Source of the DNA: Fidelibacterota bacterium | Lineage (GTDB): Bacteria > Pseudomonadota > Alphaproteobacteria > Rhodospirillales > Rhodospirillaceae | Direction: 5' to 3' | Assembly: GCA_947473445.1 (NCBI GenBank) | Contig: CANJEU010000065.1 | Location: 1-8,712 of the forward strand | DNA: 8,712 nucleotides | Program-made: the position numbers and the translations under genes | Notes under the pieces: generated by a model | The model's input: only the letters and a program-made list of their open reading frames with translations | Told to the model about the DNA's origin: nothing | Database searches by the model: none | Part shown: piece after piece, positions 1 to 6,414 of the stretch | Numbering within the stretch: position 1 is the first letter of the stretch | Layout of the letters: every line of letters begins with the position of its first letter

Positions 1-1
1 C

Positions 2-262
2 AGGGTTGCCGAATCGCAGGAACCCTCCGTGAGCGCTGAATGGGCCGAAATCATGGCCCCACCGGCGGCCGAGGTCCTCGAAGTCATGTCGGCTCGCACC
101 GTCGATGGCGGTGCCCGCGCCACGAATTCAGCCGATATCTTTACGGCGCTGACCGCGCCTCCGGTGGAAGCGTTCTTCGCATCTCTCGATGATCAGAACT
201 TTGGGATTGCGCCGCCGTTTGGGGCGATCGCGCCGTACGGCCAGCTTTTCAATATCTTTTGA
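2..262 (+). CDS. C-terminal end of an unidentified protein, or upstream fragment of the protease gene
   Basis: This frame is open from the left edge to a TGA at 260-262, giving about 86 residues with GC-rich third positions like the genes around it. A GTG at 29 could be a start, but with the frame open to the edge it is more likely the tail of a gene beginning outside the window. The peptide is rich in Ala and Pro and ends in an aromatic stretch (YGQLFNIF). I recognise no domain or membrane segment. It lies in the same reading frame as the metalloprotease that follows, and the 57 bases between the TGA and the next ATG have no other stop. It could therefore be a separate upstream gene or the front of the protease gene interrupted by a nonsense codon; the sequence alone does not decide. 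Coding status is fairly likely, identity unknown. Confidence 0.45.
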   Translation, partial: RVAESQEPSVSAEWAEIMAPPAAEVLEVMSARTVDGGARATNSADIFTALTAPPVEAFFASLDDQNFGIAPPFGAIAPYGQLFNIF

Positions 263-319
263 GCCCCGTACACTAACCGCGCGGCCGCCACCATTGGCGC
301 CGGCGTTATTGGGGGCGAC

Positions 320-2350
320 ATGCCTGACAGCCAGAATGGCGCTCAGGACGAAGAGGGCTACGGCATTTACGTCGACGAGATCGGCGCGGGCCCCTATTCG
401 CAGTTCGAACGCCCGAGTTATGTCCTCGAAAATCTGAAGTGGGGTACGCCGGGCCTTGGCAGTACAGGCGGCACAATCACCTGGGCCATTCTCGGCTCCG
501 GCCAGTCCCTCGCCAGCAACAATCCCTATACAAGCGCGGTGACCAGCGTCGATCCGGTCTTCGTCTCGACCATCCGCGCCGCATTCGCCCGTTGGGAACA
601 GGTCGCTAATTTCGATTTTGTCGAGACCACAAATCCCGCCACCGCCGACATGATCGTCGCCTTCGATGAATTGTCGGGCCAAAGCGCCAATACGATTGGA
701 CTGGCGCAGTACTACTACATCGGGTCGCGCCTGACGCGGTCGTACATCTCTTTCGATCTGAACCGCCGCTACCAGACGCTCGACGGAACGATCCATCCAG
801 CGGGCACATCGAGCGGCAGCGGGCTCAACCTCTATACCCTCGCGCTCCACGAAATCGGCCATTCCATCGGCCTTGGGCACGAGGACGACTTCGACACCGT
901 CATGAATTCGATCTCGGACGGCGTGCTCACCGATCTCACAAGCGATGATATCGCCGGCGCGCGGGCAATCTATGGCGCCGCCGGATCTACGCCGCCCACG
1001 GTTGACGACTACGCGGCGACAACAGCGACCACGGGGGCGGTCACTGTGGGGGGGGCGGTCACGGGACGTGTCGACACCACCTCCGACGAAGATTGGTTCC
1101 GCATCACCCTGACGTCCGGCGTCAGCTATCGCATCGATCTGCGCGGCTCCGACACAAGCGGCGGCACGCTGCGCGATCCCTACGTTCGCCTGCTCAATAG
1201 CGGCGGCTCCGTCCTCTCCACCGACGACGACGCCGGCACCGGCACCGACTCGCAGATCCTCTTCACCGCGACCAGCAGCGGCACCTACTACATCGCCGCC
1301 AGCGGGTTCGATGGCGAGCAGGGCACCTACACGCTCAGCGTCACCAGCACCGTCGTGACAGACGACTACGCCGCCACCACGGCTACCACCGGCGCGATCA
1401 CGGTCGGAGCAACAGTCACGGGCAATATCGCCACCGCCGCTGATGTCGACTGGCTGCGCGTGGCGCTCACGGCTGGCACACTCTACCAATTCGATGGACG
1501 TGGCAGCGCAGCCTTCAACGGCACGCTCGCCGATCCGACCATGCAGTTACTCAATTCAAGCGGTACGGTGCTGCGGACCGACAACGACAGCGGCGACGGC
1601 AGCGACGCGCGCATTCTCTATACGCCCACCGCGTCGGGCGCCTACTACGTCGCCATGCGGTCGACCTCCGCGACGGCGACCGGTACATACACCGTGGGCG
1701 TCACCGCAAACCCCGACGACTTCGCCGCCACGACGGCCACCACGGGTGTGGCCAGCGTCGGCAGCACGACGTCGGGCATCGTCGAGCGCGCCGGCGACCG
1801 CGACTGGTTCCGCGCTACGCTCACGGCCGGTACGACCTATTCCATCGAAGTGCGCGCCACATCGCCCGGCAGCGGCATCCGCTGGACCGAGTCCTCGGTC
1901 ATCTTGCACAGCAGTTCCGGCGCGACGCTCTCAAGCGATACCCGCAGCGGCCTCGCCGCGGCGGCGCGCCTCACCTACACGCCCACCAACACGGGCGCCT
2001 TCTATATCGACGCGCTGGCGTTCAGCACCGGCGTTGGCGCCTACACTGTCACCGTGACGGCCGGTGCTGTGCAGGAAACGCCGGCCATGATCGCGCAAGC
2101 CGAGGCCGGACCTACCGACGCCGATCTGGCCGCGCTTACGGCCTCGCCGGCGATTGACCTGTGGGAGCTCCCGGTCCTGGGGGGCGAGCAGGCGGCTTCA
2201 TTGCTGGCGCAACCCCCGGCCTTTACCCTCCTCGCGTCGTATGAGATCAATTCACCCGAGGACGAACATCGTCTCGCCAACACGGCGCGGTTCGATCCGC
2301 TCTTCCAAATGCAGCAGAGAACCCCGTTCGATCTCCTGCCGATAGGCTAA
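320..2350 (+). CDS. M10-type metzincin zinc metalloprotease with three PPC domains
   Basis: Predicted zinc endopeptidase of 676 residues, probably acting outside the cytoplasm. The catalytic domain covers about residues 35-220. Its zinc site HEIGHSIGLGHE lies at 177-188, giving ligands H177, H181 and H187, catalytic E178 and the metzincin Gly184; Met195 in DTVMNS is the likely Met-turn. Three tandem PPC beta-sandwich repeats follow at about 229-345, 348-463 and 466-580. Each opens with DDY/F-AATTATTG and contains a D-W-F/L-R motif, with a period of 118-119 residues. A 96-residue tail of no recognised family ends the protein. No signal peptide follows ATG320 and no RTX nonapeptide repeats are visible, so the export route is unclear; M10B serralysins typically use a C-terminal type I signal. 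ATG320 is the first start after the TGA at 260-262, and GGGGG at 311-315 is only a weak ribosome site. Substrate cannot be deduced. Confidence 0.92.
   Translation: MPDSQNGAQDEEGYGIYVDEIGAGPYSQFERPSYVLENLKWGTPGLGSTGGTITWAILGSGQSLASNNPYTSAVTSVDPVFVSTIRAAFARWEQVANFDFVETTNPATADMIVAFDELSGQSANTIGLAQYYYIGSRLTRSYISFDLNRRYQTLDGTIHPAGTSSGSGLNLYTLALHEIGHSIGLGHEDDFDTVMNSISDGVLTDLTSDDIAGARAIYGAAGSTPPTVDDYAATTATTGAVTVGGAVTGRVDTTSDEDWFRITLTSGVSYRIDLRGSDTSGGTLRDPYVRLLNSGGSVLSTDDDAGTGTDSQILFTATSSGTYYIAASGFDGEQGTYTLSVTSTVVTDDYAATTATTGAITVGATVTGNIATAADVDWLRVALTAGTLYQFDGRGSAAFNGTLADPTMQLLNSSGTVLRTDNDSGDGSDARILYTPTASGAYYVAMRSTSATATGTYTVGVTANPDDFAATTATTGVASVGSTTSGIVERAGDRDWFRATLTAGTTYSIEVRATSPGSGIRWTESSVILHSSSGATLSSDTRSGLAAAARLTYTPTNTGAFYIDALAFSTGVGAYTVTVTAGAVQETPAMIAQAEAGPTDADLAALTASPAIDLWELPVLGGEQAASLLAQPPAFTLLASYEINSPEDEHRLANTARFDPLFQMQQRTPFDLLPIG
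1004..2060 (+). repeat. Three tandem PPC-domain coding repeats within the protease
   Basis: Three diverged copies of about 350 bp begin at 1004, 1361 and 1715. Each encodes a segment opening with DDYAATTATTG or DDFAATTATTG and closing with a YTLSVT/YTVTVT-type strand. The spacing (357 and 354 bp) and repeated landmarks (DW-F/L-R, a Gly-rich turn, Y-Y/F-I/V) show internal duplication of one domain. PPC domains are known as appended modules on secreted bacterial proteases, where they are thought to aid localisation, substrate binding or be removed on maturation. Confidence 0.85.
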
Positions 2351-2351
2351 T

Positions 2352-2777
2352 ATGATCCCCGTCACGCCCACCCTTTCGCTCGACGACAGTGAAGTTGAGC
2401 TTTCCTTCATCCGTTCGAGCGGGCCCGGCGGTCAAAACGTCAACAAGGTCGCCACCGCCGTGCAGTTGCGATTCGACGCTGCCAAATCGCCGGCCTTGTC
2501 GCACAGTGTTTACCGCCGGCTGCTCGTGCTTGCCGGCCGGCGCGCGACCAAGGAGGGCGTCATCGTCCTCACCGCCAACAGCCACCGCACCCAGGATATG
2601 AACCGCAAGGACGCCATCGCGCGCCTTGTGGAGATGATCGAGAAGGCCACCCACGCGCCCAAGCGCCGGGTCGCCACCCGCGTCAGCAAGAATCAGAAGA
2701 AGCAGCGCCTTGAAGGCAAGCGCAAGCGCGCGGGCGTGAAGTCGGGCCGCCGTGTCGGGTCGGGCGATTTCGACTAA
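2352..2777 (+). CDS. arfB: ArfB (YaeJ/ICT1-type) peptidyl-tRNA hydrolase, ribosome rescue factor
   Basis: A 141-residue protein, close to the 140 of E. coli ArfB/YaeJ. The release-factor catalytic loop SGPGGQNVNK lies at about 23-32, with GGQ at 26-28, followed by the family's ATAVQLRFD strand. The C-terminal third is strongly basic (many K/R, e.g. KNQKKQRLEGKRKR). In this family that tail enters the empty mRNA channel of a stalled ribosome, while GGQ hydrolyses the peptidyl-tRNA, releasing the nascent chain without a stop codon. The absence of a codon-recognition domain separates it from RF1/RF2. ATG2352 lies one base after the protease stop, with only a weak AGG-like ribosome site inside the upstream gene, which suggests co-transcription and possibly coupled translation. 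The start aligns with the E. coli N-terminus (MIxxxP...). Confidence 0.95.
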   Translation: MIPVTPTLSLDDSEVELSFIRSSGPGGQNVNKVATAVQLRFDAAKSPALSHSVYRRLLVLAGRRATKEGVIVLTANSHRTQDMNRKDAIARLVEMIEKATHAPKRRVATRVSKNQKKQRLEGKRKRAGVKSGRRVGSGDFD

Positions 2778-2778
2778 C

Positions 2779-2794
2779 CTGCGGGGACCCGCGG
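2779..2794 (+). terminator. Weak GC hairpin directly after arfB
   Basis: CTGCGG pairs with CCGCGG around a GGAC loop, a 6-bp stem including one G-U pair, starting two bases after the arfB stop. No T-run follows, so it is not a classical intrinsic terminator; it could stall polymerase or protect the 3' end of the message. Transcription from arfB meets the convergent ABC transporter gene, so some terminator is expected in this gap. Confidence 0.3.
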
Positions 2795-2827
2795 CGCATT
2801 CGGCTGCGAATCGCATACAGCACAAAA

Positions 2828-2886
2828 CCGATTTTCTGAATCATTAAATTTTCCGCGTCTGCAAAAATCGCTCGACGAAAAATCGG
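2828..2886. repeat. AT-rich inverted and direct repeats in the convergent gap
   Basis: CCGATTTT at 2828-2835 is perfectly complementary to AAAATCGG at 2879-2886. A second near-copy of the right arm, AAAAATCG, lies at 2863-2870, a direct repeat of 2878-2885 with a 15-bp period. The left arm could pair with either right arm. The segment is clearly more AT-rich than the flanking genes. Its function is unknown; a terminator region or an old element end are both possible. Confidence 0.4.
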
Positions 2887-2919
2887 GAGGGCGCGCATCA
2901 TTCACGTCGGTAAGCCTAC

Positions 2920-2957
2920 GGCGGTTCGCCACGCTCGTGCTCTTTGACATTGTGAAC
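2920..2957 (+). promoter_or_regulatory. Orphan boxB/boxA-like antitermination site
   Basis: TGCTCTTTGACA at 2938-2949 differs at one base from the E. coli rRNA boxA consensus TGCTCTTTAACA. With the following TTGTGAA it matches the form I recall from alphaproteobacterial rRNA leaders and 16S-23S spacers. A small hairpin, GGCG-GTT-CGCC at 2920-2930, precedes it by 7 bases, the same order as boxB then boxA in rRNA leaders. In known systems boxA RNA binds NusB/NusE and suppresses Rho termination. No rRNA gene lies downstream here; the site sits between convergent protein genes. The same bases contain a TTGACA at 2944-2949 that might instead be a -35 element, but no good -10 follows at 16-18 bp. 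Confidence 0.5.
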
Positions 2958-3017
2958 TACGTTTTAAGCTATGTTGCTGGCGCATGGCTTGCTGCCCTTT
3001 CCGCGCCTAAACCCTCG

Positions 3018-3120
3018 AAGTGTCGCAAAGTGTCGCCAAAGTGTCGCCAGGGACGGAAATCAGCTTAAGGCTTTCTCACGCTTTCTGAATTCGGAAAGTG
3101 TCGCCTGTCGCCACTGTCGC
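3018..3120 (+). repeat. Cluster of six TGTCGC cores, four as AAGTGTCGC
   Basis: TGTCGC occurs at 3021, 3031, 3042, 3099, 3106 and 3115. Four of these (those at 3021, 3031, 3042 and 3099) belong to a longer AAGTGTCGC unit. The first three are spaced 10 and 11 bp, close to one helical turn, and the last three 7 and 9 bp. The two groups are separated by about 50 bp that include a hairpin. The array lies entirely in the non-coding gap. It is too short and irregular for CRISPR. Protein-binding sites or a small dispersed intergenic repeat are possible; I cannot assign a function. Confidence 0.6.
3078..3101 (+). other. RNA hairpin with 9-bp stem inside the TGTCGC region
   Basis: ACGCTTTCT pairs with GGAAAGTGT around a GAATTC loop. 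The stem has two G-U pairs when read as plus-strand RNA; the same positions become A-C mismatches in minus-strand RNA. The fold is therefore better for a plus-strand transcript, the orientation of the boxA-like site upstream. No clear T-run follows directly. It could be part of an unannotated RNA or chance. Confidence 0.35.
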
Positions 3121-3163
3121 CCGTTTTGCCCCTTTATGGCGTCGAGCCATGCGCGGGCAGGGA

Positions 3164-4972
3164 TCAGGGCGCGCCGCCGCCGTCGGTGAATTGTAGCGCG
3201 GCGACGCGGGCATAGAGCGGGTTGCTCGCGATCAACTCCTCATGGCGGCCCGTTGCAACCAGGCGACCATCGTCGATGACTGCAATCCGGTCGGCGTTCA
3301 CCACCGTCGCAAGGCGGTGGGCGATCACCATGGTCGTGCGTCCCACCATCAGGCGTTCCAGCGCCGTCTGCACCAGCCGTTCGTTCTCGGCATCAAGCGC
3401 GCTGGTGGCTTCGTCCAGCAGCAGCAGCGCCGGATCGCGCAGGATCGCGCGCGCAATGGCGATACGTTGTTTTTGTCCGCCGGACAGGCGCACGCCGCGC
3501 TCACCCAGGAAGCTCTTCATGCCATCGGGCAGTTTACGGATGAACTCCATGGCGGCGGCGGCTTCGGCGGCGGCGATCACTTCTTCGTCGCTCGCATCCG
3601 GACGGCCGTAACGGATGTTCTCCATGGCGTCGGCCGCGAAGATCACCGGATCCTGCGCCACCAGGCCGATGCGCGAACGCACCTGCTGCGGGTCGGCTTC
3701 CTTCAGGTCGACACCGTCGATGCACACCCGGCCCGCCTGCGGATCGTAAAAACGCAGCAGCAGTTGGAAGACCGTGGTTTTGCCCGCGCCCGAGGGACCA
3801 ACGATGGCCACGTGTTCCCCTGGAGCCACATTCAGTGTCAGGCCCTTGAGCGCCGCGGTCTGCGGACGCGAGGGGTAATGGAAGGTCACGTTCTCGAAGG
3901 ACACTGCGCCGCGCGCAGGGATCGGCAGGGCTTTGGGCTGCGCGGGGGCCGTGATGTCCGGCTCGGTTTCCAGCAATTCGATCAGGCGTTCGGTCGCCCC
4001 CGCCGCCCGCTGCAGGTCGCCCAGCACTTCAGTCACAGCGCCGACGGAGGCCGCAACCATCACCGCATAGAAGATGAAAGCGGTCAGATCGCCCGGCGTC
4101 ACCGTCCCGTCGATCACGCCGTGCCCGCCCGCCCACACCACGGTGGCTATGGCGGCAAACACCAGAAGGATGACGATCGCCCCCAGCATGGCCCGCGCGC
4201 CAATGCGGCGCATGGCGGTGGTGAAAGCGCCTTCGACATTGCGGGCGAAGAACGCCCGGTCGCGCTCTTCATGCACATAGGCCTGCACGGTGCGAATCGC
4301 GTTCAGGTTTTCTTCGGCATAGGAGCCTACGTCCGCGACGCGGTCCTGGCTTTCGCGCGAGAGTTTACGCACGCGCCGTCCGTACCAAATGATCGGCACG
4401 ATCACCAAGGGCAGCACGAGGCCTACAAGTCCCGTCAGCCGCGCATTGGTGATGATCAGCATGGTGACGCCGCCGATGAGCGCGACGGTATTGCGCAAGG
4501 CGATCGACAGCGACGAGCCGATCACCTGTTGCAGCAGTGAAGTATCGGTCGTCAGGCGCGAGAGGATTTCGCCGGTCTTGGTGGTTTCGAAGAAGCCGGG
4601 CGATAAGCGTAAAATATGGTTGAATACCGCCGTGCGGATGTCGGCCACCACCCGCTCGCCGATCCATGAAATATAATAAAAGCGCACAAAGGTGCCGATG
4701 GCCATCACGGCGATCACACCCATCAGCACCAAGAGGCCCTGATCGAGCAGGTCGCGGCTGCCTTCGGAAAGGCCCCTGTCGATGACGAACTTCAGCCCCA
4801 TGCCGATGCTCAAGGTGGCGGCCGAGGTAATCGCAAGCGCCACGGCGAAAATCGTAAGTTGGGGCGCATACGGGCGCATGAAGGCATAGGTACGCCGCAG
4901 GTGGGCGTAGTTCTTGCTCCGGGGCCGGTCAGGCATATTCCAGCGCGTGGGGCCGGACGACCGTTCGCTCAT
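3164..4972 (-). CDS. ABC exporter, fused permease and ATPase (MsbA-like half transporter)
   Basis: A 602-residue half-size ABC exporter expected to work as a homodimer in the inner membrane. Six hydrophobic segments lie at about 38-60, 80-102, 157-176, 180-197, 262-284 and 294-314. The nucleotide-binding domain covers about 350-590: Walker A GPSGAGKTT at 392-400, Q-loop Gln440, signature LSGGQ at 496-500, Walker B LLLLDE at 516-521 followed by a D-loop SALD, and H-loop His552. All catalytic motifs are intact. The closest named group I recognise is the MsbA/lipid-A-exporter-related permease/ATPase family; lipid, drug or peptide substrates are all possible. GGAAG four bases before the ATG supports the start. 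The gene is divergent from dinB and convergent with arfB, so it is probably transcribed alone. Confidence 0.96.
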   Translation of the reverse strand: MSERSSGPTRWNMPDRPRSKNYAHLRRTYAFMRPYAPQLTIFAVALAITSAATLSIGMGLKFVIDRGLSEGSRDLLDQGLLVLMGVIAVMAIGTFVRFYYISWIGERVVADIRTAVFNHILRLSPGFFETTKTGEILSRLTTDTSLLQQVIGSSLSIALRNTVALIGGVTMLIITNARLTGLVGLVLPLVIVPIIWYGRRVRKLSRESQDRVADVGSYAEENLNAIRTVQAYVHEERDRAFFARNVEGAFTTAMRRIGARAMLGAIVILLVFAAIATVVWAGGHGVIDGTVTPGDLTAFIFYAVMVAASVGAVTEVLGDLQRAAGATERLIELLETEPDITAPAQPKALPIPARGAVSFENVTFHYPSRPQTAALKGLTLNVAPGEHVAIVGPSGAGKTTVFQLLLRFYDPQAGRVCIDGVDLKEADPQQVRSRIGLVAQDPVIFAADAMENIRYGRPDASDEEVIAAAEAAAAMEFIRKLPDGMKSFLGERGVRLSGGQKQRIAIARAILRDPALLLLDEATSALDAENERLVQTALERLMVGRTTMVIAHRLATVVNADRIAVIDDGRLVATGRHEELIASNPLYARVAALQFTDGGGAP

Positions 4973-5116
4973 AATACTTCCAGTGACTCGTGTGGTGGCG
5001 ATGGACGGGACGGAATTCGGCCCCTGAATTGGGCCTTTCCACGCGCGAAGTCAACGCGCGACGCTGGCTCTTTCTCAAGGATGGCGGAGGCAAGCGCCCG
5101 CCACTAATCTAGGGCT
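4973..5116. promoter_or_regulatory. Divergent spacer between the ABC exporter and dinB, with paired repeats
   Basis: Both flanking genes start from this 144-bp gap, so promoters for both should lie in it, although I find no convincing -35/-10 pair. Visible structure: GAATT at 5013-5017 and 5026-5030, and ACGCGCGA at 5041-5048 and 5054-5061, both repeated with a 13-bp period; and a GGCCC/GGGCC hairpin at 5019-5035 with a 7-base loop. The alphaproteobacterial LexA box (GTTC or GAAC, N7, same) is not present, so SOS control of dinB is not supported from this gap. Confidence 0.45.
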
Positions 5117-6400
5117 ATGCCCGTGATCGAACGTGTCATTTCCGCCTGCCGCGACTGCCTCGCCGAATATGAATCGGACGAGCCGGTTTGCACAAATTGT
5201 GGCTCGGAGCGGGTGGTGCGCCACCCGGAATTGGGCCGCCTGACCGTGGCCCACATCGATTGCGATGCTTTCTACGCCACCATCGAAAAGCGCGACGACC
5301 CCAGCCTGAGGGATAAGCCGGTCCTCGTCGGGGGCGAAAGACGCGGCGTCGTTTCGACCGCTTGCTATATCGCGCGCAAGTTTGGACCGCGCTCGGCCAT
5401 GCCGATGTTCAAGGCGCTGCAACTGTGCCCGCACGCGGTTGTGATCAAACCGAATATGGCCAAATACAAAGAGGTCAGCCGCCAGGTCCATAAAGTGTTC
5501 GATACGGCAACGCCGCTGATCGAGGCGCTTTCGCTCGACGAAGCGTTCCTCGACCTCTCGGGCACCGGCAAACTTTTCAACCGCTCGGCGGCCGCGACGC
5601 TCGCCAATATCGCGCGCGAGATCGAGCGCGACATCCGCATCACCGTCTCCATCGGCCTCAGCTACAATAAGTTTCTCGCCAAGCTGGCGTCCGACCTCGA
5701 CAAGCCGCGCGGTTTCGCGGTGATCGGCCGCAGCGACGCGGTGTCCGTTCTTCACGATCTTCCGCTCACCCGGTTGCTCGGCGTCGGTCCCGCGCTGGCC
5801 GACCGGCTCAAGGTCGCGGGCTTCTTTAAAGTGGGCGATGTGCAGCGGCGTTCGCACGAAGAGATGGCAATCCTCTTTGGCGAAACGGGCAACTATATCG
5901 CGCGCCTGGCCCAAGGCATCGACGAACGGCATGTGAATGTCGATCGCGAGGCCAAAAGCGTATCGGCGGAAACCACCTTCAACGAAGATATCCGCGATCC
6001 TGCCAAGCTGCGCCGTATCCTCTGGACCTTGTGCGAACGCGTTGCGGACCGTCTGAAAACCAAGAATATCGCCGGCCGTACGGTGACGCTGAAGCTCAAG
6101 ACCACGCGCTTCAAAACCGTCACGCGCAATCATCGCCTCGGCGCGCCGACGCAGCTTGCCGAGACGATCTTCCGCGAGGCCGAAACCATGTTATTGAAAG
6201 AGGCCACTGGACCGCTGTTTCGTCTCATCGGCGTTGGTGTCGATCAGCTGAGCGATCCGGCCGGCGCTGATCCGCAGGACCTTTTCTCCGTCATGGGGGG
6301 AAAAACCGCTACGCGCACCGCCGAGGTGGAACGGGCGATGGATACGGTTCGCGCGAAGTTCGGGCGCGCCGCCATACGCAAAGGCCGTTCGGACCTGTAA
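5117..6400 (+). CDS. dinB: DNA polymerase IV (Y family) with N-terminal Cys4 extension
   Basis: Translesion DNA polymerase of 427 residues. A 40-residue N-terminal extension carries C11-x2-C14 and C25-x2-C28, a likely zinc-binding knuckle absent from E. coli DinB. The Y-family core follows: AHIDCDAFYA holds metal ligand D48 and likely steric-gate Y53, and SLDEAFLD supplies D141 and E142. A helix-hairpin-helix segment (LLGVGPALADRL, near 220) and the little-finger domain follow, and PQDLF at about 386-390 may contact the beta clamp. The closing AIRKGRS segment looks like alphaproteobacterial relatives. All catalytic residues are present. AGGG at 5111-5114 is only 2 bases before ATG5117 but 8 before an in-frame GTG at 5123, so translation may begin at the GTG, two codons later. 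It is followed after 14 bp by coxG, suggesting shared transcription. Confidence 0.96.
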   Translation: MPVIERVISACRDCLAEYESDEPVCTNCGSERVVRHPELGRLTVAHIDCDAFYATIEKRDDPSLRDKPVLVGGERRGVVSTACYIARKFGPRSAMPMFKALQLCPHAVVIKPNMAKYKEVSRQVHKVFDTATPLIEALSLDEAFLDLSGTGKLFNRSAAATLANIAREIERDIRITVSIGLSYNKFLAKLASDLDKPRGFAVIGRSDAVSVLHDLPLTRLLGVGPALADRLKVAGFFKVGDVQRRSHEEMAILFGETGNYIARLAQGIDERHVNVDREAKSVSAETTFNEDIRDPAKLRRILWTLCERVADRLKTKNIAGRTVTLKLKTTRFKTVTRNHRLGAPTQLAETIFREAETMLLKEATGPLFRLIGVGVDQLSDPAGADPQDLFSVMGGKTATRTAEVERAMDTVRAKFGRAAIRKGRSDL

Positions 6401-6414
6401 TAGGATGTTGTTTG

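Noticed and set aside
128..1489. 453-codon open frame on the minus strand across the protease gene
   Set aside because: It is antisense to a gene with clear catalytic and PPC motifs, and its translation is Arg/Gly/Ala-rich without any domain. High GC at third positions removes stops from this antisense frame.
2895..2945. tRNA-like sequence around GGCGGTTCGCC
   Set aside because: The GGTTCG core is not embedded in a cloverleaf; no acceptor or anticodon stem can be drawn.
2944..2975. TTGACA as a sigma-70 type -35 element with a -10 at TAAGCT (15 bp) or TATGTT (20 bp)
   Set aside because: Both spacings are poor and the hexamers weak; the longer match to boxA explains the TTGACA better, although a promoter is not fully excluded.
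3018..3120. CRISPR array
   Set aside because: The repeated unit is only 6-9 bases with 1-5 base gaps in places and no regular spacers; no cas genes are present.
2971..3189. 72-codon plus-strand frame in the convergent gap (MLLAHGLLPF...)
   Set aside because: It runs through the TGTCGC repeats and into the antisense of the exporter's 3' end, has no ribosome site and ends in an Arg run; more likely non-coding.
3242..4540. 432-codon plus-strand frame inside the ABC exporter gene
   Set aside because: The minus-strand exporter has every expected motif; the plus-strand product is His/Arg/Gly-rich low-information sequence typical of an antisense shadow.
5000..5116. LexA (SOS) operator in front of dinB
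   Set aside because: No GTTC-N7-GTTC or GAAC-N7-GAAC is present; the GAATT pair has the wrong bases and a 13-bp period.
5075..6133. 352-codon minus-strand frame across dinB
   Set aside because: Antisense shadow of a fully supported polymerase gene; no recognisable domain.
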